Assembly (NCBI GenBank): GCA_910587515.1
Contig: CAJULW010000040.1
Span: forward strand, 56,779 to 120,778
DNA: 64,000 bases
Source: an uncultured Duncaniella sp.
Lineage (GTDB): Bacteria; Bacteroidota; Bacteroidia; Bacteroidales; Muribaculaceae
Direction: 5' to 3'
Positions 55,349 to 63,781 of this stretch are shown piece by piece (position 1 is the stretch's first letter; every line of letters begins with the position of its first letter). The notes under the pieces are model-generated. The model was not told where the DNA came from and did not search any database. It worked only from the letters and a program-made list of their open reading frames with translations. The translations under genes were made by a program, and so were the position numbers.

Positions 55349-56106
55349 TTCATGGAAAGTTTTATGCGCGTGAAACAATCTTTAGTGTTTTGGGCGAAAT
55401 CTCCTTTCAGAATCCAATCATAATAACCTGGATCTTTACGAAGGACATCGTCTACTGGCCGACCTTTATATTTACCGAAATTTATGACGGCACGATCGTT
55501 GTCATCAAGAACTATACGTCCCATGAAATCGACATTCCTGTTTACACGAGCAAAATTGCTCAATTCCTCCATGTCGTTAGGTAGATCGTCGTATCGGTCG
55601 AGCTGAGCCATAAGCACCTCATACGTCGCGCGCGTGTCAGCATTTGCAGAGTGTGCCCCGTCAAGGTCCTTTCCACAATAGAACTTATAGGCCGCCACCA
55701 GCGTACGCTGCTCCTTTTTATGAAAAATAGTCTGGACATCGATAAAACGCGCCTTCGAAAAATCGAATTTTACCCCTGCCCGCTGAAATTCCTGATCAAG
55801 CATTGGTATGTCAAAGCGGTTGGAATTAAAACCGGCAATGTCGCATCCCGTCATTTCATTGGCAAGAGATCGTGCGATCTGACGGAAAGTCGGCTCGGAA
55901 GCGACATCTTCATCCGTGATGTGATGAACCGCTGTCGCCTCAGCCGGGATCGGCATTTCAGGGTTGACACGACGCGTTTTTTCAATCTCCTGCCCGTTAG
56001 GCATCACTTTTATAAGGGAGATCTCTACGATCCGGTCGTGAAGAACATCGACCCCGGTTGTCTCGAGGTCAAAAAACACTATAGGTTTTTTCAGATTAAG
56101 CCTCAT
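55345..56106 (-). CDS. DEDDh 3'-5' exonuclease (DnaQ-like)
   Basis: A 253-residue protein with the ExoI motif FFDLETTG (Asp13, Glu15), ExoII GFNSNRFDIPMLD and ExoIII AHSANADTRATYEVL, forming a complete DEDDh site. A C-terminal region (about 195-253) has NFGKYKGRPVDDVL, as in exonuclease-like extensions of Bacteroidetes DnaQ proteins. It may proofread or trim DNA; a separate dnaQ cannot be excluded. It starts at ATG 56106, 13 nt after dnaN, and overlaps coaBC by 4 nt. Confidence 0.88.
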   Translation of the reverse strand: MRLNLKKPIVFFDLETTGVDVLHDRIVEISLIKVMPNGQEIEKTRRVNPEMPIPAEATAVHHITDEDVASEPTFRQIARSLANEMTGCDIAGFNSNRFDIPMLDQEFQRAGVKFDFSKARFIDVQTIFHKKEQRTLVAAYKFYCGKDLDGAHSANADTRATYEVLMAQLDRYDDLPNDMEELSNFARVNRNVDFMGRIVLDDNDRAVINFGKYKGRPVDDVLRKDPGYYDWILKGDFAQNTKDCFTRIKLSMK

Positions 56107-56119
56107 TATCACCGCATGG

Positions 56120-57253
56120 TTAAAAATCAACTACATTCATCGGCATCAGAAGCATGGTCAGACGGGTATCTGGCTTATCTTCCGTTGGCAATATGACAGC
56201 CGGTTTTGACGGATCGGCAAGCTTGAAGACCACATCGTCAGTCCACAACACTCCCGCAAGCTCCGAAAGATACGAAGAACTGAAGCCTATAACCATGTTG
56301 TCTCCATTAAAATCAGCTGACAGAGTTTCGATACCAGAAGTGTTGTATTCATTATCCGAAGCTTTAATGGTCAGACGATCGGGAACGACATTGAATTTTA
56401 TCAGGCCGTGGCCTTCGTCAACAAAAAGGCTCACACGTCTCACCGCTGTAGTGAACAGATGGCGGTTGACAGTAAGGGAATAAGGGTTATTCTCCGGAAT
56501 AACCCTTGTATAGTCCGGGAAACGGCCTTTGACAAGACGGCTCTCAAACGTGAATGTATCAGTCTCGAATGTCACTCCGGTCTGAGGGTCAAGCTTCACG
56601 GTCACTTCTTCATCTCGCGAAAACACGCTTCTGAATACATTTGTCGATTTGTTCGGCAATATGAACGATCCTTCGATCGAAGGAGAGATGCTCGAATCCT
56701 CAAAACGCACAAGTTTATGGGTGTCCGTGGCTACAAACACAAGCTTATCAGGCTTGATATCCCAATATACCCCCATCATTTGCGGGCGCAACATGTCTGT
56801 ACCCGCGGCAAATGACGTGAACTCAAGTCCACGAAGCAATACCGAGCCAGGGGCTTTAAACGTAACCATATTTTCAGATGCAGCCCCACGGTCTATGTGT
56901 GGATATTCCGAGCCTTTCAATCCCATGAATTTATAAGATCCATTCGGATGTGACATCTCGACAGCCAGCGTCTCCTCATCAATCACGAAATTCAACTCCT
57001 GCTCAGGCATCACACGCAAAAGCTCCACTATCCGGCGAGCATCTATACAAAACTCACCCTCTCCTTCGACATCCATGATAGGAATGCGGCCACAAAGGAT
57101 ATTTTCACCATCACATGCTGTAATTGTCAGCACACTGCCCTCTATTGAAAAGAGAAAGTTATTAAGTATGGTCAGAGCGTTTTTAGCATTGATGACTTTG
57201 CTCACAGAGGAAGCGAAGTTATGTAGGGTCTTGCTTGGAACTGTAAATTTCAT
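56120..57253 (-). CDS. dnaN: DNA polymerase III beta subunit (sliding clamp)
   Basis: A 377-residue clamp made of three similar domains (about 1-120, 130-250, 255-377), with MKFTVPSKTLHNFAS at the start and the C-terminal conserved LPMN(V/D) stretch typical of DnaN (LLMPMNV). It is not beside dnaA here; in Bacteroidetes dnaN commonly starts this dnaN-exonuclease-coaBC-recN run. Confidence 0.95.
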   Translation of the reverse strand: MKFTVPSKTLHNFASSVSKVINAKNALTILNNFLFSIEGSVLTITACDGENILCGRIPIMDVEGEGEFCIDARRIVELLRVMPEQELNFVIDEETLAVEMSHPNGSYKFMGLKGSEYPHIDRGAASENMVTFKAPGSVLLRGLEFTSFAAGTDMLRPQMMGVYWDIKPDKLVFVATDTHKLVRFEDSSISPSIEGSFILPNKSTNVFRSVFSRDEEVTVKLDPQTGVTFETDTFTFESRLVKGRFPDYTRVIPENNPYSLTVNRHLFTTAVRRVSLFVDEGHGLIKFNVVPDRLTIKASDNEYNTSGIETLSADFNGDNMVIGFSSSYLSELAGVLWTDDVVFKLADPSKPAVILPTEDKPDTRLTMLLMPMNVVDF

Positions 57254-57282
57254 ATCATGAAACGGTTTGAGTATTTATACCA

Positions 57283-57313
57283 CAAAGATACGCAAAAAAT
57301 CGCAACGGACAAC
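57283..57313 (-). promoter_or_regulatory. dnaN promoter
   Basis: On the minus strand: GTTG (57310-57313), 19-nt spacer, perfect TATCTTTG (57283-57290). Predicted leader about 25 nt. It likely drives dnaN through recN. Confidence 0.65.
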
Positions 57314-57377
57314 ATGCCCATAAATTTTGAAGGCGAAAAGATTAAGCAGGCACCACCGGCTTCAATATAAAAATTCG

Positions 57378-57385
57378 TAACTTTG
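57378..57385 (+). promoter_or_regulatory. -7 element for the EamA transporter gene
   Basis: A perfect TAACTTTG 34 nt before the ATG at 57420; no clear -33 element. Confidence 0.5.
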
Positions 57386-57419
57386 TATAAATTTTCAATA
57401 AACAAAAACAGAATCTGTC

Positions 57420-58295
57420 ATGTGGGTAGTCCTCGCTATGTTATCAGCCGTATGCCTCGGCTTCTATGACGTCATGAAAAAGCTGTCTGTGGATCGCAAT
57501 AATGTGCTCGGAGTGCTTTTTCTTAACACTCTTTTCGGGACTCTCTTCATGCTTCCTATAATCATCTCCGGAATAATCAACGGTAACTACGGTTTAGGAA
57601 ACACCGTCGAGGGGCACGGAGCGATACTTATAAAATCAGGGATCGTGTTAAGTTCATGGCTTCTCGGATACGCGAGTATAAAACATCTACCACTCACAAT
57701 CTCCGGTCCAGTTAACGCGTCACGCCCTGTCATAGTGCTTGTAGGCGCGCTACTAATTTTCGGAGAGCGCCTCAACGGGTGGCAATGGGCCGGTGTTCTT
57801 CTCGGGTTCCTGTCTCTCTATTTCATCAGTCGTGTAGGTGGCAAAGAAGGTATCTCAATTAAATCTAACAAATGGATATGGATGGCGATAGGGGCAACCA
57901 TGACAGGTGCAGTCAGCGCGCTTTATGATAAATATCTCCTCTCCCGTTACGAACCTCTCGAAGTGCAGGCATGGTATTCGCTATATCAGATGGTGATCAT
58001 GAGTGTCACGATATGGATAATGCTACGAGGCAAACGAGGAAACACACCGCTACAATGGAGATGGACGATCCCTTTAATATCGCTCTTCCTCACCATAGCT
58101 GACATCGCCTATTTCTATAGCCTTTCGCTTGATGGCTCAATGATAGCCGTAGTGTCGATGATACGCCGAGGGAGCGTCATAGTGTCATTTTTCTATGGGG
58201 TCGTGGCCCTCCACGAAAAAAATATAAAACTGAAACTGCTGGATCTTACACTTCTTTTCGTCGGACTTACATTCCTTGTCATAGGAAGCCTATGA
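57420..58295 (+). CDS. EamA-family (DMT) transporter
   Basis: A 291-residue protein with ten predicted membrane helices in two EamA repeats (about 1-135 and 150-290). The repeats meet at a short polar linker near residue 142. DMT transporters move metabolites such as amino acids, nucleotides or sugars; the substrate is not assignable. The start follows the promoter closely. It is convergent with the unknown exported protein, with only 15 nt between stops and no terminator. Confidence 0.88.
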   Translation: MWVVLAMLSAVCLGFYDVMKKLSVDRNNVLGVLFLNTLFGTLFMLPIIISGIINGNYGLGNTVEGHGAILIKSGIVLSSWLLGYASIKHLPLTISGPVNASRPVIVLVGALLIFGERLNGWQWAGVLLGFLSLYFISRVGGKEGISIKSNKWIWMAIGATMTGAVSALYDKYLLSRYEPLEVQAWYSLYQMVIMSVTIWIMLRGKRGNTPLQWRWTIPLISLFLTIADIAYFYSLSLDGSMIAVVSMIRRGSVIVSFFYGVVALHEKNIKLKLLDLTLLFVGLTFLVIGSL

Positions 58296-58310
58296 CCAAT
58301 TTGCACCAAA

Positions 58311-59330
58311 CTATTTTGAAGGCATCTTCGAAAAGCGCATGGTGGACTTCAACAACGGAAATGAAAGCGTGAGTATAGCTCTGTCGGAAATCTGCGCATG
58401 TATATCACGCCTTATAGGCTCAAACGTTGAGTCTATCCATTCAAGATCGTAGTGGTCTATAAATATTGTGCGTATAAGCCTGCCTTTAAGCATCATCGGC
58501 TTCCATTCCGAAGCCATTGTCTCAGCTCCGCTGACATAAAGTATATCATATATATCCTCACTGTCAACAGCTTTTACAATCGCCAGAACATAGCGGCCTC
58601 CCGGACGTGCGTACAGTGGATCATTCTCACGGTCGAGATATTGCCAGTATCCCTCAATATCGTCAGATGAAGAGGCGAAATATCTATCCAAAGTCTCTCG
58701 ACTCCAAGACGTCGCAAACACTTTTTGAGGAGCCACACGGTTTTCCACTGAAAGCGACGACACATTGAGAACACCTTTACTCCATAGCGAAGCACTGCAA
58801 TGAGTACTGTCATGAATTTCAAGCGGAACTGAAAAGACCTCCGATACCTTTCTGCCACCGCCTGAAACCCGGAGCATCCTCCCCAAGCGATCAAATCCAA
58901 CCTGAATAGTATTGTATTTTCCAGAGGAGGATTCGAAACCATCGGCATCGCGTTCAGCAATAACACTTTTTCCATGACGCAGGCTGACAATACTCTGACG
59001 GCGGTCGAGAATATCACCGAAAGAAGTGTTTCCATGACGCAACGTAATCGTCAAAGAGTCGTAACCCAAATACAAAGAAATCCCCCAATAGTTAGGCGAC
59101 AATCCCGGACGCTCACCTATGCCGGACATAGCGCCACGCGCATCGATCACCCATTCATCAGATTCACTATCCAACGGAATAATTATGGTACTGTCACGCA
59201 GCGATGCCGCTGTCTCCATATAGCGACGGTCATACAGACCTCGTGCGACAGATAACGACGGCCATAACGAAAATATCAGCGAAATGACAAACGTGACGAA
59301 AATAACGGAAAGAGGATGCCAACGATTCAT
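58311..59330 (-). CDS. Exported protein of unknown function
   Basis: A 339-residue protein with an N-terminal hydrophobic segment (about 7-28) that is a signal peptide or anchor. The body is rich in beta strands (about 45-200), suggesting a lectin-like or beta-sandwich domain, followed by a mixed region with several Asp/Tyr/Trp-rich strands. No family recognised. It starts 18 nt after the PurF-like gene and is probably co-transcribed with it. Its function is not inferable; the link to an amidotransferase looks incidental. Confidence 0.55.
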   Translation of the reverse strand: MNRWHPLSVIFVTFVISLIFSLWPSLSVARGLYDRRYMETAASLRDSTIIIPLDSESDEWVIDARGAMSGIGERPGLSPNYWGISLYLGYDSLTITLRHGNTSFGDILDRRQSIVSLRHGKSVIAERDADGFESSSGKYNTIQVGFDRLGRMLRVSGGGRKVSEVFSVPLEIHDSTHCSASLWSKGVLNVSSLSVENRVAPQKVFATSWSRETLDRYFASSSDDIEGYWQYLDRENDPLYARPGGRYVLAIVKAVDSEDIYDILYVSGAETMASEWKPMMLKGRLIRTIFIDHYDLEWIDSTFEPIRRDIHAQISDRAILTLSFPLLKSTMRFSKMPSK

Positions 59331-59348
59331 TAGTCACTTTTTTATGAT

Positions 59349-61238
59349 CTATCGCTTATCTATATTACCCTCATAATAATTTATAAATGCACGGTTGACA
59401 AGACGTATACCTCCCGGTGTAGGATAATCACCGGAAAAATACCAGTCGCCCGGACAATCCGGAATAGCATCATGCTGCCCTTCGAGAGTTTGATAGATTA
59501 TATCAACATCTGCATTTATCGATCCGTCAGACGTAAGAGTCTCAACTATCTTACGAGATATCTCCTCCTGAGTGAACGGTGCATACACAGCCTTCACACA
59601 GTTCGTAATCTCGATATCAAGTAAGCGTTCCTGCGCCAGACACTTTTGGTATGTCTCGTCAAGGACATGCTCCATCCCACGGTCTTTCAACAATCCGACA
59701 GCCGCTTTGAACGCTATGAACTCACCCATTCGCGACATGTCGATTCCATAATAATCCGGATAACGGACTTGCGGTGACGACGATACAACAATGATCTTAC
59801 GTGGGTGCAAACGGTCAAGCATTTTCAATATCGATTGTTTGAGAGTGGTTCCGCGGACTATGCTGTCATCAATCACTACAAGATTGTCTACATGGTTCTC
59901 CACAATACCGTAGGTCACGTCATAAACGTGCGCGGCAAGATCGTTGCGAGACTCACCCTCCGCGATGAAAGTACGCAATTTTATATCCTTTATGGCGACT
60001 TTCTCTACCCGCAGGCTTCGCTTCATGATCGAATGAAGTCTTTCAGGCGTCAGCGACCCAGCACTCTGAGCCTCCAATATGTCACGCTCTTTTCTTTTGT
60101 CAAGTTCTTTACCGAGCTGATCGACCATACCGATAAAAGCGACTTCGGCTGTGTTCGGAATAAACGAAAACACCGAACGGTCAAGATCCCCCTCAATACT
60201 TTTCATTATCGCAGGAACCACATTGCAGCCAAGTTTTTTTCGCTCACGATAAATGTCGGCATCGCTGCCTCTCGAGAAATAGATCCTTTCAAACGAACAC
60301 CGCTGGTTCTCCGCCTCTCCAAGAATATCGGCCACCCTCATATTTCCGGCTTTGTCAACTATGACCGCGCTACCTGGCGCGAGTTCTTTGACATCACGTC
60401 TGGCAACATTAAAAACAGTCTGTATGACAGGCCTTTCAGATGCGACCACAACAACTTCGTCATCATGATAATAAAATGCAGGACGTATACCATGACGATC
60501 TCGCAATGAAAACATATCACCTGAACCGGTGACACCACAAATTACAAACCCTCCATCCCACTGCGGAGCCGTGGCCGAAAGAACACGCCCCATGTCAATA
60601 TTGTCTTCAATAGCCGTACTCAACTTCTGGCCTGACATAGAGTCTCGATATTGGCGGTAAATACGATGATTTTCTTTATCGAGTGCGTCGCCCAACTGTT
60701 CGAGAAGCACTACGGTGTCGCTGAATATACGCGGATGCTGTCCGCATTCGACCACACTCCTAAACACTGAATCGACATTCGTCATATTAAAATTGCCACA
60801 CATCAGAAGATTGCGTGAACGCCAATTATTGCGTCGTAAAAAAGGATGGCAATACGAGATGCCACTTTTACCAGTGGTGGAATATCGCAAATGCCCCATA
60901 TAGATCTCTCCGATGAAAGGTGCGTAACGCTCGACCCACTCCCCACCGTGACGATTGATATCCGCGTTTTCAATTTTGCTTCTGACAGAGTCAAAAATTT
61001 CCTGAATTGCATCCTTACCGAGCGCGCGCTCACGAAACACATACTCATTACCTGGGACGGGATGCATTTTGACAACTCCTATCCCCGCACCTTCCTGACC
61101 GCGGTTATGTTGTTTTTCAACAAGAAGATACAGTTTATTAAGCCCGTAGGCGTATGTTCCGTACTTTTCTTTGTAATATTCAAGCGGCTTCAGCAAACGC
61201 ACCATAGCCACACCGCACTCATGTTTCAGTATCTCCAT
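59349..61238 (-). CDS. PurF-like glutamine amidotransferase / phosphoribosyltransferase
   Basis: A 629-residue protein, longer than classic PurF (about 460-505). The N-terminal class II amidotransferase domain (about 8-290) has HECGVAM with Cys8, HNRGQEGAG and MGHLRYSTTG. The C-terminal PRT domain has the PRPP motif VVIDDSIVRGTTL (near residues 450-462). Amidophosphoribosyltransferases make phosphoribosylamine for purines. Bacteroidetes often carry this longer paralogue near nitrogen-assimilation genes, so the precise reaction is uncertain. Cys8 must be freed as the N-terminus by removal of a 7-residue leader for class II catalysis. Confidence 0.85.
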   Translation of the reverse strand: MEILKHECGVAMVRLLKPLEYYKEKYGTYAYGLNKLYLLVEKQHNRGQEGAGIGVVKMHPVPGNEYVFRERALGKDAIQEIFDSVRSKIENADINRHGGEWVERYAPFIGEIYMGHLRYSTTGKSGISYCHPFLRRNNWRSRNLLMCGNFNMTNVDSVFRSVVECGQHPRIFSDTVVLLEQLGDALDKENHRIYRQYRDSMSGQKLSTAIEDNIDMGRVLSATAPQWDGGFVICGVTGSGDMFSLRDRHGIRPAFYYHDDEVVVVASERPVIQTVFNVARRDVKELAPGSAVIVDKAGNMRVADILGEAENQRCSFERIYFSRGSDADIYRERKKLGCNVVPAIMKSIEGDLDRSVFSFIPNTAEVAFIGMVDQLGKELDKRKERDILEAQSAGSLTPERLHSIMKRSLRVEKVAIKDIKLRTFIAEGESRNDLAAHVYDVTYGIVENHVDNLVVIDDSIVRGTTLKQSILKMLDRLHPRKIIVVSSSPQVRYPDYYGIDMSRMGEFIAFKAAVGLLKDRGMEHVLDETYQKCLAQERLLDIEITNCVKAVYAPFTQEEISRKIVETLTSDGSINADVDIIYQTLEGQHDAIPDCPGDWYFSGDYPTPGGIRLVNRAFINYYEGNIDKR

Positions 61239-61271
61239 TTTCGAAAAACAGGTATAAAGACTTTATATATG

Positions 61272-61302
61272 CAAAAATAGCGTTTTTTGTATTTCCATCA
61301 AA
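61272..61302 (-). promoter_or_regulatory. Promoter of the PurF-like gene
   Basis: A perfect minus-strand promoter: TTTG (61299-61302), 19-nt spacer, TATTTTTG (61272-61279). Predicted leader about 29 nt. Its -33 element lies in the U-tract of the glnN terminator. Confidence 0.72.
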
Positions 61303-61356
61303 AAACAAAACATCCCGCGACGGTTATCCCATCAAAAGCGACAACCATCCACGGGA
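61299..61356 (-). terminator. glnN terminator
   Basis: A two-part stem on the minus strand: TCCCG/CGGGA (61313-61317, 61352-61356) and GGTTATC/GACAACC with one mismatch (61322-61328, 61340-61346), then a T-rich tract from the A-run at 61299-61311. It lies 20 nt after the glnN stop. Confidence 0.75.
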
Positions 61357-61375
61357 CGAATATTTCAATCATATG

Positions 61376-63565
61376 TCAACGAATAAACAGTAGTTCACGA
61401 TACTTGGGCAAAGGCCACATCTCATTGTCAACCATAAGTTCAAGCTTATCGATATGATAACGTATCACTTCAAGAGACGGAGCGACATTGAGGGAATATG
61501 CAAGAGCCTTTTCCCGTTCGGTATCTATCCTATTAGCTGCCTTACGTGCATTGACCATCTTTTCCACTTCCTCTTTGATTATAGAACAATGATGCATGAT
61601 TTTTTCAACCGTCGCTGCATCCTGGGAGGAAAGTTCCTCGCCTTTATTGCCTGGGAAAAGAGACCTTATCTTGACCATGTTGTCAAGAAGAATAGACAGA
61701 TAGCGCGTTGCCACCGGAACAATATGATTAATAGCGAGATCACCGAGCACACGGGCCTCGATCTGTATCTTCTTGGTATACATCTCCCACTTGACTTCAT
61801 TGCGCGCCTCAAGTTCCACATGGTTCATCACACCTGTTTTGCGGAACATCTCTATTGACGACGGACGCAGATATGCGTCAAATATAAGAGCCGGATTTGT
61901 CTCGCAATCAAGTCCTCGACGGGCTGCTTCCTCTTTCCATTCGGCAGAATATCCGTTGCCGTCGAAATGTATCGCTTCAGAATACAGCAACAATGTTTTT
62001 ATCTCAGCCAAAAGAGCATGCTGCAATTCCTCTCCGGCAGCAAGACGGGAATCCACTTTTTGTTTGAAATCGGCAAGCTGTTCGGCAACTGCCGCGTTGA
62101 GCGCTATCATGGCTGACGCACAATTAGCACTTGAACCTACAGCACGGAACTCAAAACGATTTCCTGTAAACGCGAATGGAGAAGTCCGGTTTCTATCGGT
62201 ATTGTCGATCATCAGTTCAGGGATCTGGGCAACACCAAGATTAAGTTCTTCTTTCCCGGCAAGCGCTATAAGTTCGTCCTTATCCGAATTTTTTATCTTG
62301 TTGAGTATCTCGGCAAGATGACTTCCGGTGAATATGGATATGATAGCAGGAGGGGCCTCATTGGCTCCGAGGCGGTGACAATTTGTGGCAGACATTATAG
62401 ACGCCTTCAAAAGTGCGTTATGCCGATAAACCGAAGCCATTACATTGGCTACGAATGTTATAAACTGCAGATTCTCTTTAGGCGTTTTCCCTGGGGCGAA
62501 AAGCAGCACGCCTTTGTCGGTCCCGAGACTCCAATTGTTATGCTTGCCTGATCCGTTTATACCGGCAAAGGGTTTTTCGTGAAGCAATACGCGGAAATTA
62601 TGACGGCGCCCCACTTCGGCCATCAATGACATAAGAAGCATGTTATGGTCATTGGCGAGATTTGTCTCCTCGAAAATCGGAGCAAGCTCAAACTGGTTGG
62701 GAGCAACCTCATTGTGACGTGTTTTTACCGGAATGCCAAGTTTATGCGCCTCTATCTCAAGATCAAGCATGAATGCCTCCACCCTTGACGGGATAGCTCC
62801 GAAGTAATGGTCTTCGAGCTGTTGATTTTTTGCAGACTCATGTCCCATGAGTGTACGTCCGGTCATCATCAGATCAGGACGCGCGGCATAAAGTGCCTCA
62901 TCTACCAAAAAGTACTCCTGCTCCCAACCGAGATTGCAGATGACATGATTCACTTCCGGGTCAAAATAACGTGCGACAGCCGTCCCGGCTTTGTCAACAG
63001 CGGAAAGAGCTCTAAGCAGCGGTGTCTTGTAGTCAAGCGATTCGCCAGTATAAGATATGAATATGGTAGGAATACACAAAGTGTTGTCAAGTATGAAAGC
63101 CGGTGACGAAATATCCCAGGCAGAATATCCGCGGGCTTCGAATGTATTGCGGATTCCTCCATTCGGGAAACTTGACGCGTCAGGCTCCTGTTGGACAAGG
63201 AGTTTACCGGAAAATTTCTCAACCATCCCTCCTTTGCCGTCATGCTCCACGAAACCGTCATGTTTCTCGGCAGTCGTCTCTGTAAGTGGCTGAAACCAAT
63301 GTGTGTAATGACGCGCGCCATTATCTATGGCCCAACGCTTCATACCGTCGGCCACACTGTCAGCTACTTTACGCGAAATAGGCAACTTATTATCTATCGC
63401 ATTTATAAGAGCCTTATAAGTGTCCAACGGAAGATACTCGAACATCTTGACCCGGTTGAACACCTTGCTCGCATAATATTCCTGCGGACGTTCTTTCGGG
63501 ATGTCAACAGCCACGGCCTTGCGGTTTGACGCCTCTTCAACAACTTTGAATCTTAAACTTGACAT
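61376..63565 (-). CDS. glnN: Type III glutamine synthetase
   Basis: A 729-residue GSIII, the form typical of Bacteroidetes and about 250 residues longer than GSI. It makes glutamine from glutamate, ammonia and ATP. Typical signatures are GWEQEYFLVDE (metal/glutamate site), KTRHNEVAPNQFELAPI, and NGSGKHNNWSLGTDKG (ATP-binding). The N-terminal GSIII-specific region (about 1-140) is present. It is the main ammonia-assimilating enzyme in this window and lies upstream of the PurF-like gene on the same strand, separated by a terminator. The start is the ATG at 63563-63565. The 5' leader appears to contain the tail of a dead dapL gene. Confidence 0.95.
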   Translation of the reverse strand: MSSLRFKVVEEASNRKAVAVDIPKERPQEYYASKVFNRVKMFEYLPLDTYKALINAIDNKLPISRKVADSVADGMKRWAIDNGARHYTHWFQPLTETTAEKHDGFVEHDGKGGMVEKFSGKLLVQQEPDASSFPNGGIRNTFEARGYSAWDISSPAFILDNTLCIPTIFISYTGESLDYKTPLLRALSAVDKAGTAVARYFDPEVNHVICNLGWEQEYFLVDEALYAARPDLMMTGRTLMGHESAKNQQLEDHYFGAIPSRVEAFMLDLEIEAHKLGIPVKTRHNEVAPNQFELAPIFEETNLANDHNMLLMSLMAEVGRRHNFRVLLHEKPFAGINGSGKHNNWSLGTDKGVLLFAPGKTPKENLQFITFVANVMASVYRHNALLKASIMSATNCHRLGANEAPPAIISIFTGSHLAEILNKIKNSDKDELIALAGKEELNLGVAQIPELMIDNTDRNRTSPFAFTGNRFEFRAVGSSANCASAMIALNAAVAEQLADFKQKVDSRLAAGEELQHALLAEIKTLLLYSEAIHFDGNGYSAEWKEEAARRGLDCETNPALIFDAYLRPSSIEMFRKTGVMNHVELEARNEVKWEMYTKKIQIEARVLGDLAINHIVPVATRYLSILLDNMVKIRSLFPGNKGEELSSQDAATVEKIMHHCSIIKEEVEKMVNARKAANRIDTEREKALAYSLNVAPSLEVIRYHIDKLELMVDNEMWPLPKYRELLFIR

Positions 63566-63619
63566 AATGTGCGTGTAGTAATTATATAATTGCTTGATAT
63601 ATTTATTTTTGACTGTTTA

Positions 63620-63765
63620 TCATTTTCGGCACAGACGTTCGACACATCATCTACCCGTATTCTCCAGTGCATTAAATGCTGTCTGCCTGAAAAATACCCT
63701 TCTACCGAGGGACCGAAGCCGCTACCCGGTGTGCCGACTATATGACAACGATCCAAAAGATAAGC
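63620..63765 (-). pseudogene. dapL: Decayed C-terminal fragment of LL-diaminopimelate aminotransferase
   Basis: Read on the minus strand from 63765, the fragment encodes AYLLDRCHIVGTPGSGFGP, then SVEGYF. After a 2-nt shift at 63689-63690 it continues RQTAFNALENTGR, an in-frame TGA at 63647-63649, then CVERLCRK and a terminal TGA at 63620-63622. GTPGSGFGPxGEGYFRLTAF is the hallmark C-terminal motif of DapL (family knowledge), and ENTxxAxERL fits the family's end. About 48 of some 400 codons remain; a conserved Gly is now Val. It lies 54 nt upstream of glnN in the same orientation. Nothing of the gene's front is seen before 63765. Confidence 0.85.
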
Positions 63766-63773
63766 AGAATGTG

Positions 63774-63781
63774 CAAAGTTA
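63774..63781 (-). promoter_or_regulatory. -7 element upstream of the dapL remnant and glnN
   Basis: A perfect TAACTTTG on the minus strand, 8 nt before the recognisable dapL fragment. No good -33 element at 18-21 nt. Transcription from here would give glnN a leader of about 205 nt that includes the remnant. Confidence 0.5.
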
